The notes below the pieces were generated by a model. That model was not told the origin of the DNA. It was given only the letters and a program-made list of their open reading frames with translations, and made no database searches. The position numbers and the translations under genes were made by a program. A stretch of 64,000 nucleotides of DNA, from positions 1-64,000 of IMG/VR virus record IMGVR_UViG_3300020172_000524. One strand, written 5' to 3'. Shown here piece after piece: positions 52,538 through 59,881 of this stretch. Source of the stretch: a virus. The stretch's first letter is position 1. Each line of letters begins with the position of its first letter.

Positions 52538-52876
52538 ATGGAAACACATGACATTCTCAGAGAGCAATCAAAGAAACTTCGTCACATTGAAGGTCAACTT
52601 TGTTGCATCAACGCTAGCGTAACTGCGGAAGCAGGTATGAACGGCAGTAAAGTAATCTCAGGCACATCACCAGTTACAGGTACTTTTCAGTACTTTGTTG
52701 TTAACGCATCAGCTGTAGTTAGTGCTATTTTAGATCAGAACGCAGCTAGTCTTATGACAAGCTTAGGTCTTTCAGGAGTTACTTTGGCACCAGGAATGAA
52801 GATTAGCGTAGCTAAAGGAACAACTATCTCTTCTATAACACTTGCTTCAGGATCTATTATTGCTTACAACGCTTAA
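52538..52876 (+). CDS. Small fibre/decoration-like protein
   Basis: This 112-residue protein has a short helical start with L-C-C-I-N-A-S-V. A beta-rich part follows (G-S-K-V-I-S-G-T-S-P-V-T-G, then G-M-K-I-S-V-A-K-G-T-T-I and S-I-T-L-A-S-G-S-I-I-A-Y-N-A). This ending is common in small Bacteroidota-phage surface proteins found near fibre and lysis genes. It is probably a decoration or fibre component. It has its own strong promoter. Confidence 0.6.
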   Translation: METHDILREQSKKLRHIEGQLCCINASVTAEAGMNGSKVISGTSPVTGTFQYFVVNASAVVSAILDQNAASLMTSLGLSGVTLAPGMKISVAKGTTISSITLASGSIIAYNA

Positions 52877-52879
52877 TTC

Positions 52880-53305
52880 ATGAAGACCCTTTTAGTAACT
52901 ATCACCACAGTATGTGCCTTCTTGGGCACATATTTTTTAAATCTAACTGCAGATAACGCAGAACAATACTTAGCGATTGTTGCTGTTGTATTTGTAGATG
53001 GATTTTTTGGTGTGTGGGCAGGTACTAAGAAGATTGGTTTTCAGACAAGAAAAGCAGTTAAAGTACTTCAGACCTTGTTTGCTTGGGTAATGATTCTTTC
53101 TGCTATCTTAATGGTAGAGAAGGGTTTCCAAGGTACGTTCTGGCTTTCAGAAACTTTCTGTGCTCCTTTTATTGTCTTCCAACTTATTAGTGCGCTTAAG
53201 AATGCTCACACAGTAGGAGTACTAAACAACAGTGTACTATCTCAGATCTTAGCAAAGATAGACCAGCATAAATTTAACCACGATAATGAAAAACCTCTCG
53301 ATTAA
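52880..53305 (+). CDS. Putative holin
   Basis: The 141-residue protein has about four hydrophobic segments: residues 1-22, ~30-48 (I-V-A-V-V-F-V-D-G-F-F-G-V-W-A-G), ~65-82 and ~92-105. The layout 'V-F-V-D-G-F-F-G-V-W-A-G-T-K' resembles phage holin/toxin-secretion holin families. Holins set the time of lysis by opening the inner membrane. It heads a cassette with two spanin-like proteins and overlaps the next gene by 20 bases. Confidence 0.65.
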   Translation: MKTLLVTITTVCAFLGTYFLNLTADNAEQYLAIVAVVFVDGFFGVWAGTKKIGFQTRKAVKVLQTLFAWVMILSAILMVEKGFQGTFWLSETFCAPFIVFQLISALKNAHTVGVLNNSVLSQILAKIDQHKFNHDNEKPLD

Positions 53306-53603
53306 ACTTAATATTATCTTTTTCTTCATCATTGCTTACTTACTTTTTAAGTATGAGTATGTACAGGAACAAGATACTAATCAAGTAATATCTTTTATTG
53401 ATTCTATAGATAAACAAAACGATACTTACTTTGAAAAAATTGACTCTCTAGAACATATAAAGCACGAAGAGTATTTCCGTTACGAACAAATCACCCTAAA
53501 GTATGACACAATTCAGATTGCTATTGACACTATGCCTGATATTGACGGCACAAAATTCTTACTCACAATCAGTAGACAGCTTACCCTTAAAGGAGTTGAA
53601 TGA
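53286..53603 (+). CDS. Spanin-like membrane-anchored protein (inner-membrane type)
   Basis: The 105-residue product has one N-terminal membrane segment (I-I-F-F-F-I-I-A-Y-L-L-F) followed by a charged, helical periplasmic part. This is the topology of an inner-membrane spanin (Rz-like). It follows the holin candidate, and its 3' end overlaps the next gene by 101 bases in another frame, like Rz/Rz1 overlaps. It could be an unrelated small membrane protein. Confidence 0.5.
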   Translation: MKNLSIKLNIIFFFIIAYLLFKYEYVQEQDTNQVISFIDSIDKQNDTYFEKIDSLEHIKHEEYFRYEQITLKYDTIQIAIDTMPDIDGTKFLLTISRQLTLKGVE

Positions 53604-53862
53604 TGAATTCCTAAAAGGAATTCAAGCACGTGAGAGAGTAGTAAGTCTTAAGAAGATTATCAAGACAGATAGCGTTCAGTTATCCTTGTATAAAGATTCT
53701 ATTATCCCTAACTATAAGAAGGCTTTAGATACCGCTAAAGTAGAGATAGTTCGCTTAGATACTAAAGTTAGATCTCAAGCAGAAACAATTAAAACTTTAA
53801 AGAACGTTTTGAAAGGCGGGTTATTTGCTATAGCTTTGTTAACCATAGGGTTAATACTTTAA
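53503..53862 (+). CDS. Spanin-like protein with signal peptide and C-terminal membrane helix
   Basis: The 119-residue protein begins with a signal-like stretch (M-T-Q-F-R-L-L-L-T-L-C-L-I-L-T-A). It continues as a coiled coil (K-V-E-I-V-R-L-D-T-K-V-R-S-Q-A-E-T-I) and ends with a hydrophobic helix (G-L-F-A-I-A-L-L-T-I-G-L-I-L). Export signal plus C-terminal anchor is the topology of a single-protein spanin, though the lipobox Cys is not convincing. It overlaps the preceding gene by 101 bases. Confidence 0.5.
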   Translation: MTQFRLLLTLCLILTAQNSYSQSVDSLPLKELNDEFLKGIQARERVVSLKKIIKTDSVQLSLYKDSIIPNYKKALDTAKVEIVRLDTKVRSQAETIKTLKNVLKGGLFAIALLTIGLIL

Positions 53863-53873
53863 CCTACCAGCCT

Positions 53874-55193
53874 ATGATGCCAATCTCTAAACAGATTATC
53901 CAACACTACATGGATAATCCAAATACGGATGAGTCAGCTTTAGAAGTTGCTATTCGTTTCAACTATCAACCAGAAGTATATAATGAGCTAAGAGCTAAGC
54001 GAGTTCGTGACTTAAAAAGAACTGCTATGTATAAGTTGGGTGCAGATAAACCTGTATCACCTAACGATCAACCTACACAAATTACAGGAACTTATGATGA
54101 GAATCTAGATAAAGGTACACTTGAGGTATCTAAACTAGTTTCTACTCAACCTAGATCTTCTGAAGAAATCATTGAAATTCATAAGATAGATAGATCTAAG
54201 TGGAGATTAGTACAATATTGGAGTAAAGAAAAACAATCAGGTTGGCTAGTGTCAGCCTTATTTGCTTCTATAAAGCCTGAGGATAGTCTTCCTCAAGACA
54301 TAGAGAACGTTCTTAGAGAGGTTTTCTTAGAATCTAATATAACTCCGTACCCAACACCTAGAAAGTCTCCTATAGCGTCTAAGAGAGGCTTATTCGTCTA
54401 CATGAGTGACAAACACGTAGGTGCTCTTACTCATCCTAACTCTATTTTCAACAATCAGTACAACGAAGATGTCTTCGAAGTACGTATGATGAGAGTATTA
54501 GAAGAGATAGAGAAGCAAGTAAAGACCTATGGAAGGTTAGAAGATCTTTTTATTTGTGACTTAGGAGATTCATTAGATGGTTGGAGTGGTCATACTACTA
54601 GAGGAGGACATGCACTTCCACAGAATATGAATAACAAAGAGTCTTTTATGACTTATCTTTATGCTCATAAGCGATTCTTTGACCTGTTAGTAGAAAAAAA
54701 CTTAGCTAATAACATTCATGCTATTATGCAGACAGAAGATAACCACTCAGGTTCTTTTGGCTACATAACTAACCAAGCACTAACTCTTTATTTAAATACG
54801 GCTTATCCTTTTATCAAAGTAACGATAATGGAGAAGTTCTTAGAACATTTTGACTATGGAAAACATACATTTATTTTTACTCATGGAAAAGACTCTGAGG
54901 ATCTTAAGCATGGTCTTCCCCTTTTCTTAACCGAGAAAGCAGAAAATTTTCTTAACAAGTATATAGATCACCACAATTTAGGAGAGAATAAAAACATCTC
55001 GATAGTAAAAGGTGACCTACATACAGAGAGCATGCAGCAAGTTTACAAGTTTAGATATAGGAATGTATTGTCTATGTACGGCTCTTCTAAGTGGGTAATG
55101 AATAACTTTGGTCCTGGTTATCCAGGAGTTTCATTTGATTTAGTAGAAAAAGATACGGATTTAATATATTCGTTTTATATTCGCTTTAAATAA
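53874..55193 (+). CDS. Calcineurin-like phosphoesterase with N-terminal helical domain
   Basis: The 439-residue protein shows the metallophosphoesterase motif series: S-D-K-H-V-G (D179, H181), L-G-D-S-L-D-G (D232), E-D-N-H-S (N290, H291), F-T-H-G-K-D (H337) and K-G-D-L-H-T (H383). The N-terminal ~170 residues are separate and helical, possibly DNA-binding. Such phosphoesterases occur in many crAss-like and other large phages, but the substrate is not known. Position after the lysis cassette gives no clear hint. ATG 53877 is an equally possible start. Confidence 0.8.
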   Translation: MMPISKQIIQHYMDNPNTDESALEVAIRFNYQPEVYNELRAKRVRDLKRTAMYKLGADKPVSPNDQPTQITGTYDENLDKGTLEVSKLVSTQPRSSEEIIEIHKIDRSKWRLVQYWSKEKQSGWLVSALFASIKPEDSLPQDIENVLREVFLESNITPYPTPRKSPIASKRGLFVYMSDKHVGALTHPNSIFNNQYNEDVFEVRMMRVLEEIEKQVKTYGRLEDLFICDLGDSLDGWSGHTTRGGHALPQNMNNKESFMTYLYAHKRFFDLLVEKNLANNIHAIMQTEDNHSGSFGYITNQALTLYLNTAYPFIKVTIMEKFLEHFDYGKHTFIFTHGKDSEDLKHGLPLFLTEKAENFLNKYIDHHNLGENKNISIVKGDLHTESMQQVYKFRYRNVLSMYGSSKWVMNNFGPGYPGVSFDLVEKDTDLIYSFYIRFK

Positions 55194-55200
55194 AATTAAG

Positions 55201-55431
55201 ATGATTAAGCTAGCAGATATAGATAAACTTATAAACCAGTTCTATTTAGACTCAGAGAAGGATGGGTTAGCAGTAAGACCTAATGTGGTACTGCTTACAG
55301 AAGATCAGTTTGAAGATCTATTAAAAGAAATGGGAGTAGAAGAAGAAGACGATGTTGTAATAGAAAGTATACTAGGATTAGATGTCGTCATAGCAAACGG
55401 GATAGAACATCCAAGAGTAATAAGATTATAA
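55201..55431 (+). CDS. Small acidic hypothetical protein
   Basis: The product has 76 residues and is acidic. A helix (I-D-K-L-I-N-Q-F-Y-L-D) is followed by L-T-E-D-Q-F-E-D-L-L-K-E and a short beta C-terminus with L-G-L-D-V-V-I-A-N-G-I-E. It is the last plus-strand gene before the convergent terminator. No family was recognised. Confidence 0.55.
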   Translation: MIKLADIDKLINQFYLDSEKDGLAVRPNVVLLTEDQFEDLLKEMGVEEEDDVVIESILGLDVVIANGIEHPRVIRL

Positions 55432-55432
55432 A

Positions 55433-55460
55433 AAAAGGGGCCCTATTAAGAGCCCCTTTT
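55433..55460. terminator. Bidirectional terminator between convergent gene blocks
   Basis: AAAAGGGGC (55433-55441) pairs with GCCCCTTTT (55452-55460) around a 10-base loop. Further A lie upstream and CTTTT downstream, so both strands have a stem plus U-run. It separates the plus-strand virion/lysis block from the minus-strand DNA-metabolism block. Confidence 0.9.
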
Positions 55461-55474
55461 CTTTTGGTTGGTAA

Positions 55475-55510
55475 ACTAAATAACTAAAAACTAAAACTAA
55501 ATAAACTAAA
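55475..55510 (+). repeat. Five ACTAAA copies: leader-like array without a gene
   Basis: ACTAAA begins at 55475, 55483, 55490, 55496 and 55505 and is followed by ACT-ATG at 55514. The frame from that ATG stops after 9 codons. The array resembles the leader of the gene at 27033, so it looks like a plus-strand leader whose gene was lost or cut off by the minus-strand block. Confidence 0.55.
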
Positions 55511-55517
55511 ACTATGA

Positions 55518-55841
55518 TTACATCGCTTGTGGTCCTCCTGTAGCAGCTAAGAAAGCAAGAACTTCTTCTTTTACTTTTAGCTCTACTACGATTGGCTCAC
55601 TTGTGATTTCAAATTTAGTGATTTTTACTGGAACTTTTTGCTTAGTTGCAGGATCAATTTTGTATTGATAGTCTACAGGGTTAAGTTTATCAGCGTTACC
55701 TTCTAAGACAACGGCTAAACCATTCTCTGTAGGGTAAGTCATAAGAACCTTGTGGATGTTAAAAGAGAAACCTTTCTTGATGATCAATTCCATCTCTTCA
55801 CCGTTCTCTACTTTTTCTTTTTCTGTATAATAGAATAACAT
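55518..55841 (-). CDS. Small hypothetical protein at the end of the minus-strand block
   Basis: ATG at 55841 is chosen; the frame extends to a TTG at 55865, but that lies inside the preceding gene and AAAAGAAAG just before ATG 55841 is a plausible ribosome-binding region. The product is about 107 residues, beta-rich, with V-D-Y-Q-Y-K-I-D-P-A and a C-terminal A-A-T-G-G-P-Q-A-M. No family was recognised. Location next to the co-chaperonin gene suggests co-expression. Confidence 0.55.
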   Translation of the reverse strand: MLFYYTEKEKVENGEEMELIIKKGFSFNIHKVLMTYPTENGLAVVLEGNADKLNPVDYQYKIDPATKQKVPVKITKFEITSEPIVVELKVKEEVLAFLAATGGPQAM

Positions 55842-55851
55842 AATCTTTCTT

Positions 55852-56136
55852 TTAATTCCATACAATAGCGATGTCGCTATCTCTTACCATGATTTTCTCT
55901 TCTCCATCTACTTCAACTAGTTCAGCAGACTGAAGATACATTAGGTTTACGTATACTACGTCTCCTTCTGATACATTGACTACGTCTTCTCCAACTGCAT
56001 AAACTTCTAGATGCTTTAAGCCTACTAGTTCTTTCATGTTCAATTCTTCTTCCATCTCTGGTGTAAGCTGAATGAGTCTTTCTTCTCTCTTAGGACGATT
56101 GAGTAATACTCTGTGTCCTTTTACTGTGATTGCCAT
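55852..56136 (-). CDS. GroES/Cpn10-like co-chaperonin
   Basis: The 94-residue protein aligns by eye with GroES. It has a start strand and V-K-G-H-R-V-L-L-N-R-P-K, a variable loop (L-T-P-E-M-E-E-E-L-N) where the GroES mobile loop sits, then V-Y-A-V-G-E-D, S-E-G-D-V-V-Y-V and E-L-V-E-V-D-G-E-E-K-I-M-V-R-D-S-D-I-A-I-V. The last segment matches the 'v-d-G-e-e-y-l-i-v-r-e-d-D-I-l-a-i' ending of Cpn10. T4 gp31 shows that phages can replace host GroES for capsid folding. A similar role for the very large capsid or giant proteins is inferred. Confidence 0.7.
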   Translation of the reverse strand: MAITVKGHRVLLNRPKREERLIQLTPEMEEELNMKELVGLKHLEVYAVGEDVVNVSEGDVVYVNLMYLQSAELVEVDGEEKIMVRDSDIAIVWN

Positions 56137-56142
56137 ATTGTT

Positions 56143-56583
56143 TTAATTTGTTTTTGCTTTGATTACATCTAGACCTGCTGCTATTAATAGTTCTAATCCT
56201 GTTCTATCTCTATAATCTTCTAGATATACAAATGTAGTGATTCCACTTTGAATAATCAACTTAGCACAATGCACACAGCATGCATGAGTACAGTACATAG
56301 TTGCTCCTTCTGTACTGATAGGACTCTTGCATGCTTTAGTAATTGCATTGGATTCTGAGTGGAGTACGTATTCAAAGGTTGTATCATTCTCTTCACATAC
56401 ATTTGGAAACCCTGAAGGAGTTCCATTATACCCAAAAGAGATAATGTTTCCGTTCTTTACGATTAAAGATCCTACCTGTAGTCTCTCACAGTAAGATTCT
56501 TGAGCGATTCTTACAGCTAAATCTAAGTAAAGTTCAGACTTATCAGTCTTAGGCATGTTGTATATGATAGGTATTTTATACAT
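56143..56583 (-). CDS. dCMP deaminase
   Basis: This 146-residue protein has the cytidine/dCMP deaminase zinc site: H-S-E (H75, E77, where H-A-E is usual) and C-T-H-A-C-C-V-H-C (C103 and C106 as zinc ligands). G-Y-N-G-T-P-S-G before it is typical of dCMP deaminases. The enzyme converts dCMP to dUMP, the precursor of dTMP. It lies in the same block as a dATP/dGTP diphosphohydrolase-like gene and uracil-DNA glycosylase. It overlaps the preceding gene by 8 bases. Confidence 0.85.
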   Translation of the reverse strand: MYKIPIIYNMPKTDKSELYLDLAVRIAQESYCERLQVGSLIVKNGNIISFGYNGTPSGFPNVCEENDTTFEYVLHSESNAITKACKSPISTEGATMYCTHACCVHCAKLIIQSGITTFVYLEDYRDRTGLELLIAAGLDVIKAKTN

Positions 56584-57031
56584 TATTGTTTATTAAAAAT
56601 TGTTCAGGCGGTACAAATCTACAAAGTTCTCTTGGTACTTCATAAAAATCTTCCCAACCTTTTCTACCATCTTTAGTTATATACTTTTGTACTTTATGTT
56701 CGTATCTAAAAATTACATCAGAAGGTGCCCATATAGCTCCACCATTCCTATTACTAATTATAAAATATATAAACCAGTTCTTCTCAGCAAACTTTCGCTT
56801 ACGAGAAAGAAATGATACTGTTTTATAAAAAGCTTCAGGAGTAGTAATACTTATGTCTTTTTTCATTTCTGCCTCAAACAGATATCTATTACCATCCTTA
56901 TAGGCTAGTATGTCTATATTAAAGTCTTCTTCTTTAGATTCTATTTCATAACCTTTACTACTTAGAAAATCAGAAAGGAGTTTTATTCCTTTCTGATTAT
57001 AAGTATTGTATGATTCTTGTATAAACGGCAC
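56576..57031 (-). CDS. Putative PD-(D/E)XK-fold nuclease-like protein
   Basis: The product has 151 residues with a GTG start (57029-57031) overlapping the preceding stop. It has F-N-I-D-I-L-A (D40) followed by Y-L-F-E-A-E-M-K (E53/E55, K57), the D-x(n)-(D/E)-x-K signature of restriction-endonuclease-fold proteins. A long helix precedes it (I-K-L-L-S-D-F-L-S-S-K-G-Y-E-I), a common arrangement in this fold. Near the C-terminus is V-P-R-E-L-C-R-F, similar to an element in its neighbour at 57031-57489. Nuclease activity is inferred. It could be an anti-defence, DNA-processing or restriction-like enzyme. Confidence 0.5.
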   Translation of the reverse strand: MPFIQESYNTYNQKGIKLLSDFLSSKGYEIESKEEDFNIDILAYKDGNRYLFEAEMKKDISITTPEAFYKTVSFLSRKRKFAEKNWFIYFIISNRNGGAIWAPSDVIFRYEHKVQKYITKDGRKGWEDFYEVPRELCRFVPPEQFLINNNV

Positions 57032-57489
57032 TAAGATAAACTGAGTTCAAATCTAAAGATTTCTTTTGGAATATCTACAACTACGTCTTTAAAATTTATA
57101 TCACGATGTAAAAGAGATTTATAATCTTTGGACATGTCATTAAATCTACCTTGCTTAAACAATTCAATGTCTCTGTGGTATAAAGAACTAGGTCTAAAGA
57201 CATACATAACCATATCATCTACTTCATAATAGTCGTAGAAAGAGTCAAATCCTGTAATTTTAGTTTCAAACATCTCAAAAGCATCTTTGTCTGTAGGCTT
57301 AAACAGAAAGAACAAACAGTTAGTGTACTTACTTTTATACCCGTAATCATCTATGTAAACATTAACTAACCCAAAGTTAGCAAGTAAACGAGCAGCATTA
57401 GCCCCTGATGTAAATATCATGGGGCTAAGGAATTTTGTGGTATTGTTTGTAGTATCTGAGTACACTTTACACAATTCTAAGTCCGTCAT
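57031..57489 (-). CDS. Hypothetical protein paired with the nuclease-like gene
   Basis: The 152-residue protein is mixed alpha/beta and aromatic-rich (F-D-S-F-Y-D-Y-Y-E-V-D-D). No known motif was seen. Its C-terminus contains I-P-K-E-I-F-R-F, close to V-P-R-E-L-C-R-F in the next gene, whose GTG start overlaps its stop by one base. The tight coupling and shared element suggest that the two proteins work together or bind the same partner. Confidence 0.5.
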   Translation of the reverse strand: MTDLELCKVYSDTTNNTTKFLSPMIFTSGANAARLLANFGLVNVYIDDYGYKSKYTNCLFFLFKPTDKDAFEMFETKITGFDSFYDYYEVDDMVMYVFRPSSLYHRDIELFKQGRFNDMSKDYKSLLHRDINFKDVVVDIPKEIFRFELSLS

Positions 57490-58435
57490 TCCAGTAGTCC
57501 TCCATTGTATATGCCCACATATCGTTTTCTGAGTGCCATTTTAAGCGTTGAATTGCTTGGTGGAACCCTTCATACTCCTTACCTAAGTAAGTGCCTCCCA
57601 TCTTTCCTAAATCCATTAGCTTGTCTGACATCTCATAGATCAAAGGACTACCTGGATACTTCTGACTTTCTACAATAAATCTAAAGTTATGTATAGTCAA
57701 GTTCTCTCCGTAGATACTTAGGTCTGTTTGTTTAAGAGCTTCTGTGTAAAAGGCTGCTTGGAAATCATACCTGTGCTTAAGCAACATCTCTATCCAGTAG
57801 TTTAAAGAAGTTGTGGTTGTCTTAAGGTCAATAGGATATAGGATGTTGTTCACTGTGTCAACTACCACTAAATCCAAAAGACCCTTACAAGCAACTCCTT
57901 CGTATTCAAACTGAAGAGACTGTTGGGTAAATACTTTAAACTGTGAATTCCCTACTACGTACTTAGAAGTAAAGGGACTCATCTTAAGAGTGTTGGCTAC
58001 GTTCTGAATAGTTGCATACTGAATAGGACTTACTACTTTCTTTCCTTCTCCAGCAATCAAATCATCGTAATAGGCTTTACCCTCTTTCTCGAATCTCTCT
58101 CTTACTTTAGGGAGAGTATCACGCTTAAATCCTGCTAATTCGTAGGCTATGTTTTCTGCCATAGTATCATTACGATTAGCAAATAGATGCCATACGAAGT
58201 CTCCCATCTGTCCTGTAGGTCTTTCTACAGTAGTGAAATAGAATTGCTCCATAAATACATCTTCTCCTTGAGTTAATAATAAATCTACTCCGTCACCTAT
58301 AACTGTTACTTCTGCTGGTTCATCCATGTCAGAATTAGGATCGTAGTTAATATAAAGGTTAGGGTGTAAAAGTATTTTCTTTAGCCTACTCTGGCTTTGT
58401 GCTGTGTTGGATAAATAATCCTCGTCTAAAATCAT
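57467..58435 (-). CDS. PD-(D/E)XK exonuclease (RecB/lambda-exonuclease type)
   Basis: In this 322-residue protein the nuclease core is G-L-L-D-L-V (D188), P-I-D-L-K-T-T (D203, K205) and Y-D-F-Q-A-A-F-Y-T-E-A-L (Q226, Y230), the order found in RecE/Cas4-type nucleases. The N-terminus has a helical cap with S-N-T-A-Q-S-Q-S-R-L-K-K. crAss-like phages often encode such a nuclease for replication or recombination. It overlaps both neighbours by a few bases, so it is in an operon with the downstream uncharacterised pair. No recombinase partner is visible in the window. Confidence 0.75.
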   Translation of the reverse strand: MILDEDYLSNTAQSQSRLKKILLHPNLYINYDPNSDMDEPAEVTVIGDGVDLLLTQGEDVFMEQFYFTTVERPTGQMGDFVWHLFANRNDTMAENIAYELAGFKRDTLPKVRERFEKEGKAYYDDLIAGEGKKVVSPIQYATIQNVANTLKMSPFTSKYVVGNSQFKVFTQQSLQFEYEGVACKGLLDLVVVDTVNNILYPIDLKTTTTSLNYWIEMLLKHRYDFQAAFYTEALKQTDLSIYGENLTIHNFRFIVESQKYPGSPLIYEMSDKLMDLGKMGGTYLGKEYEGFHQAIQRLKWHSENDMWAYTMEDYWNDGLRIV

Positions 58436-58623
58436 TGCTTCGTAAATTTAATAGTTAGTGTAAACCATAAGAACCCTAAATGAATACTAAACCTCTCTCT
58501 AGAGTTAGTGCGACTAAAAGTTAATATGGGTAAAGGATAGAAGAACCAATAAGGATAATCCCTTTGGCCTTTGGTTAGTTTGGAGTAGTTACTTACTTGA
58601 ATCTTCATGTCTTCTATCGTCAT
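58432..58623 (-). CDS. Small hypothetical protein
   Basis: The product has 63 residues and begins M-T-I-E-D-M-K-I-Q-V. An aromatic hydrophobic stretch (Y-W-F-F-Y-P-L-P-I-L) may be membrane-associated. It overlaps the preceding gene by 35 bases and the following one by 4 (ATGA). No function was recognised. The coding status is supported only by position and overlaps. Confidence 0.45.
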   Translation of the reverse strand: MTIEDMKIQVSNYSKLTKGQRDYPYWFFYPLPILTFSRTNSRERFSIHLGFLWFTLTIKFTKQ

Positions 58624-58912
58624 ACTGAGACTTCTCTCTCATTATGTACGAGAGAAACATAGCGTTACACATTACATGTCCTAAGTGATCTATTCCTGAT
58701 TCAGGGTCTTTATCTTCTCCTGAAAGAAAAGCAAACATATGCCTAAGCAAGCTCTCGCTTACTTCACTTACAGGCATACCCTTACACCAATTCCATTTCT
58801 CGTATTTCTCTGCTCCAAATTCAAGGACTTCAACCATAGGCTCTAGAGACTTAAAATCTACTAAAGACCATTGTCTCTTTCCTTTGTTGTAGCGTAGTGC
58901 TTGTTCAGTCAT
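58589..58912 (-). CDS. dATP/dGTP diphosphohydrolase-like protein (DUF5664 family, MazG-related)
   Basis: The 107-residue protein begins L-R-Y-N-K-G-K-R-Q-W-S-L-V-D-F and continues E-F-G-A-E-K-Y-E-K-W-N-W, L-L-R-H-M-F-A-F-L-S-G-E and I-D-H-L-G-H-V-M-C-N-A. These are the conserved elements of the family once called DUF5664, now described as dATP/dGTP diphosphohydrolases. E31/E35, H58, D75, H76 and H79 are likely metal-site residues. Such enzymes hydrolyse purine dNTPs. In some phages they work with modified-base synthesis, but no such pathway (for example PurZ) is seen here. Confidence 0.75.
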   Translation of the reverse strand: MTEQALRYNKGKRQWSLVDFKSLEPMVEVLEFGAEKYEKWNWCKGMPVSEVSESLLRHMFAFLSGEDKDPESGIDHLGHVMCNAMFLSYIMREKSQYDDRRHEDSSK

Positions 58913-58914
58913 AG

Positions 58915-59187
58915 TTAACGCTTTAAAGCACCTGTAGTAGTTTTAGAAATAGGATAAGCAGGAACTACTGTAAGAACAACTCTTCCAAATTTCATAGGAA
59001 GAACATTAGTTACAATAGACATTACTTCATTACAGTTTACTATAGTTCCTAATTGAATAGTTTGACTGTACTCATCTCCATAATAGGTGACCATGTTTTC
59101 TCCATAAGCGTAGGAGTGTGCGACATCAGGGGAGCCAACAGCTTCCACTTTGTCTGATTCTGTGCGGGGTTCTATAATATATAACAT
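58915..59187 (-). CDS. Small hypothetical protein
   Basis: The 90-residue protein is beta-rich, starting M-L-Y-I-I-E-P-R-T-E-S-D and ending with T-T-T-G-A-L-K-R. No family was recognised. It lies 2 bases from the next gene and 5 bases from the preceding one, so it belongs to the operon. Confidence 0.55.
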   Translation of the reverse strand: MLYIIEPRTESDKVEAVGSPDVAHSYAYGENMVTYYGDEYSQTIQLGTIVNCNEVMSIVTNVLPMKFGRVVLTVVPAYPISKTTTGALKR

Positions 59188-59192
59188 AATTT

Positions 59193-59630
59193 TTAGTCTA
59201 GTTCTGGTACTTCCACTCCCAGGATATCTCTTGCAAATACAATCACATCTTGTATAAACTTATGTACTTCGTCTTTCTTACCGTTAGATAAGGAGAGAGG
59301 AGTTTTAATAAACTGTCCTTGGAACATAGTCTCTTCGTAGAAGTACTTGTCTTTAAGGAATGTTACTACGTCCTCTTTGCTGTATACTTCGCCTGTAAGC
59401 GACTCAAAGCCTGCTTTTACTATAGGTACTAGGGTACTATAGAAATAAGCTAACTGAGGGTTTGTTTTCTTAGAATCTATTCTAGTAATACAAACTTCTA
59501 CATCTATACTCGGATCTTGTTTCATAAGTTCTTTAAAGTATGATTGCATTAACTCTTTATCTCCCTTAAGATAAACGTTACCATCTATATTAAGGGAGAG
59601 AGTTGCAGGTATGTAAACTCTATTTATCAT
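59193..59630 (-). CDS. Hypothetical protein, distantly NinB-like in pattern
   Basis: The product has 145 residues. The element K-K-T-N-P-Q-L-A-Y-F-Y-S-T-L-V-P-I-V and the following V-V-T-F-L-K-D-K-Y-F recall the 'Q-x-A-Y-Y-x-x-x-x-P' helix of phage NinB/recombination-associated proteins that sit beside NinG or polymerase genes. The similarity is weak and read by eye only. It overlaps the preceding gene by 11 bases. Confidence 0.45.
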   Translation of the reverse strand: MINRVYIPATLSLNIDGNVYLKGDKELMQSYFKELMKQDPSIDVEVCITRIDSKKTNPQLAYFYSTLVPIVKAGFESLTGEVYSKEDVVTFLKDKYFYEETMFQGQFIKTPLSLSNGKKDEVHKFIQDVIVFARDILGVEVPELD

Positions 59631-59880
59631 TAGTTCTCTTTTCTATTTCTTCCAAAAGCAAAAATGCTAACTCTTCGTCTTCTTCTATCTGGTTACTTAC
59701 GTTTCTCTTCTGCAAATATCCGTCTAAAATTTTAATAAAGTAAGCATTTTTTGCTTTTGCTTCGTTAATTGCTTTCCGTAAATCGTCATTAACAAACTCA
59801 CGGATAAACTGATACTGTGTGTTAACTGCTCTAGCAAGAAGATAAGTTCTTCTTACTTCTTTTATCTGTTCCTCTGTCAT
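59620..59880 (-). CDS. Small helical protein following the DNA polymerase
   Basis: The start is ATG 59880, one base after the polymerase stop; the frame continues upstream to 59955 only as a shadow of the polymerase gene. The 86-residue product is mostly helical (M-T-E-E-Q-I-K-E-V-R-R-T-Y-L-L-A) with an acidic C-terminus (E-E-D-E-E-L). Ends with TAG. It may be a polymerase accessory protein by position, but no motif supports this. Confidence 0.55.
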   Translation of the reverse strand: MTEEQIKEVRRTYLLARAVNTQYQFIREFVNDDLRKAINEAKAKNAYFIKILDGYLQKRNVSNQIEEDEELAFLLLEEIEKRTNDK

Positions 59881-59881
59881 C

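Noticed and set aside
55842-55865. Upstream TTG start for the minus-strand gene ending at 55518
   Set aside because: It overlaps the co-chaperonin gene; ATG 55841 has an A/G-rich leader and fits the operon spacing.
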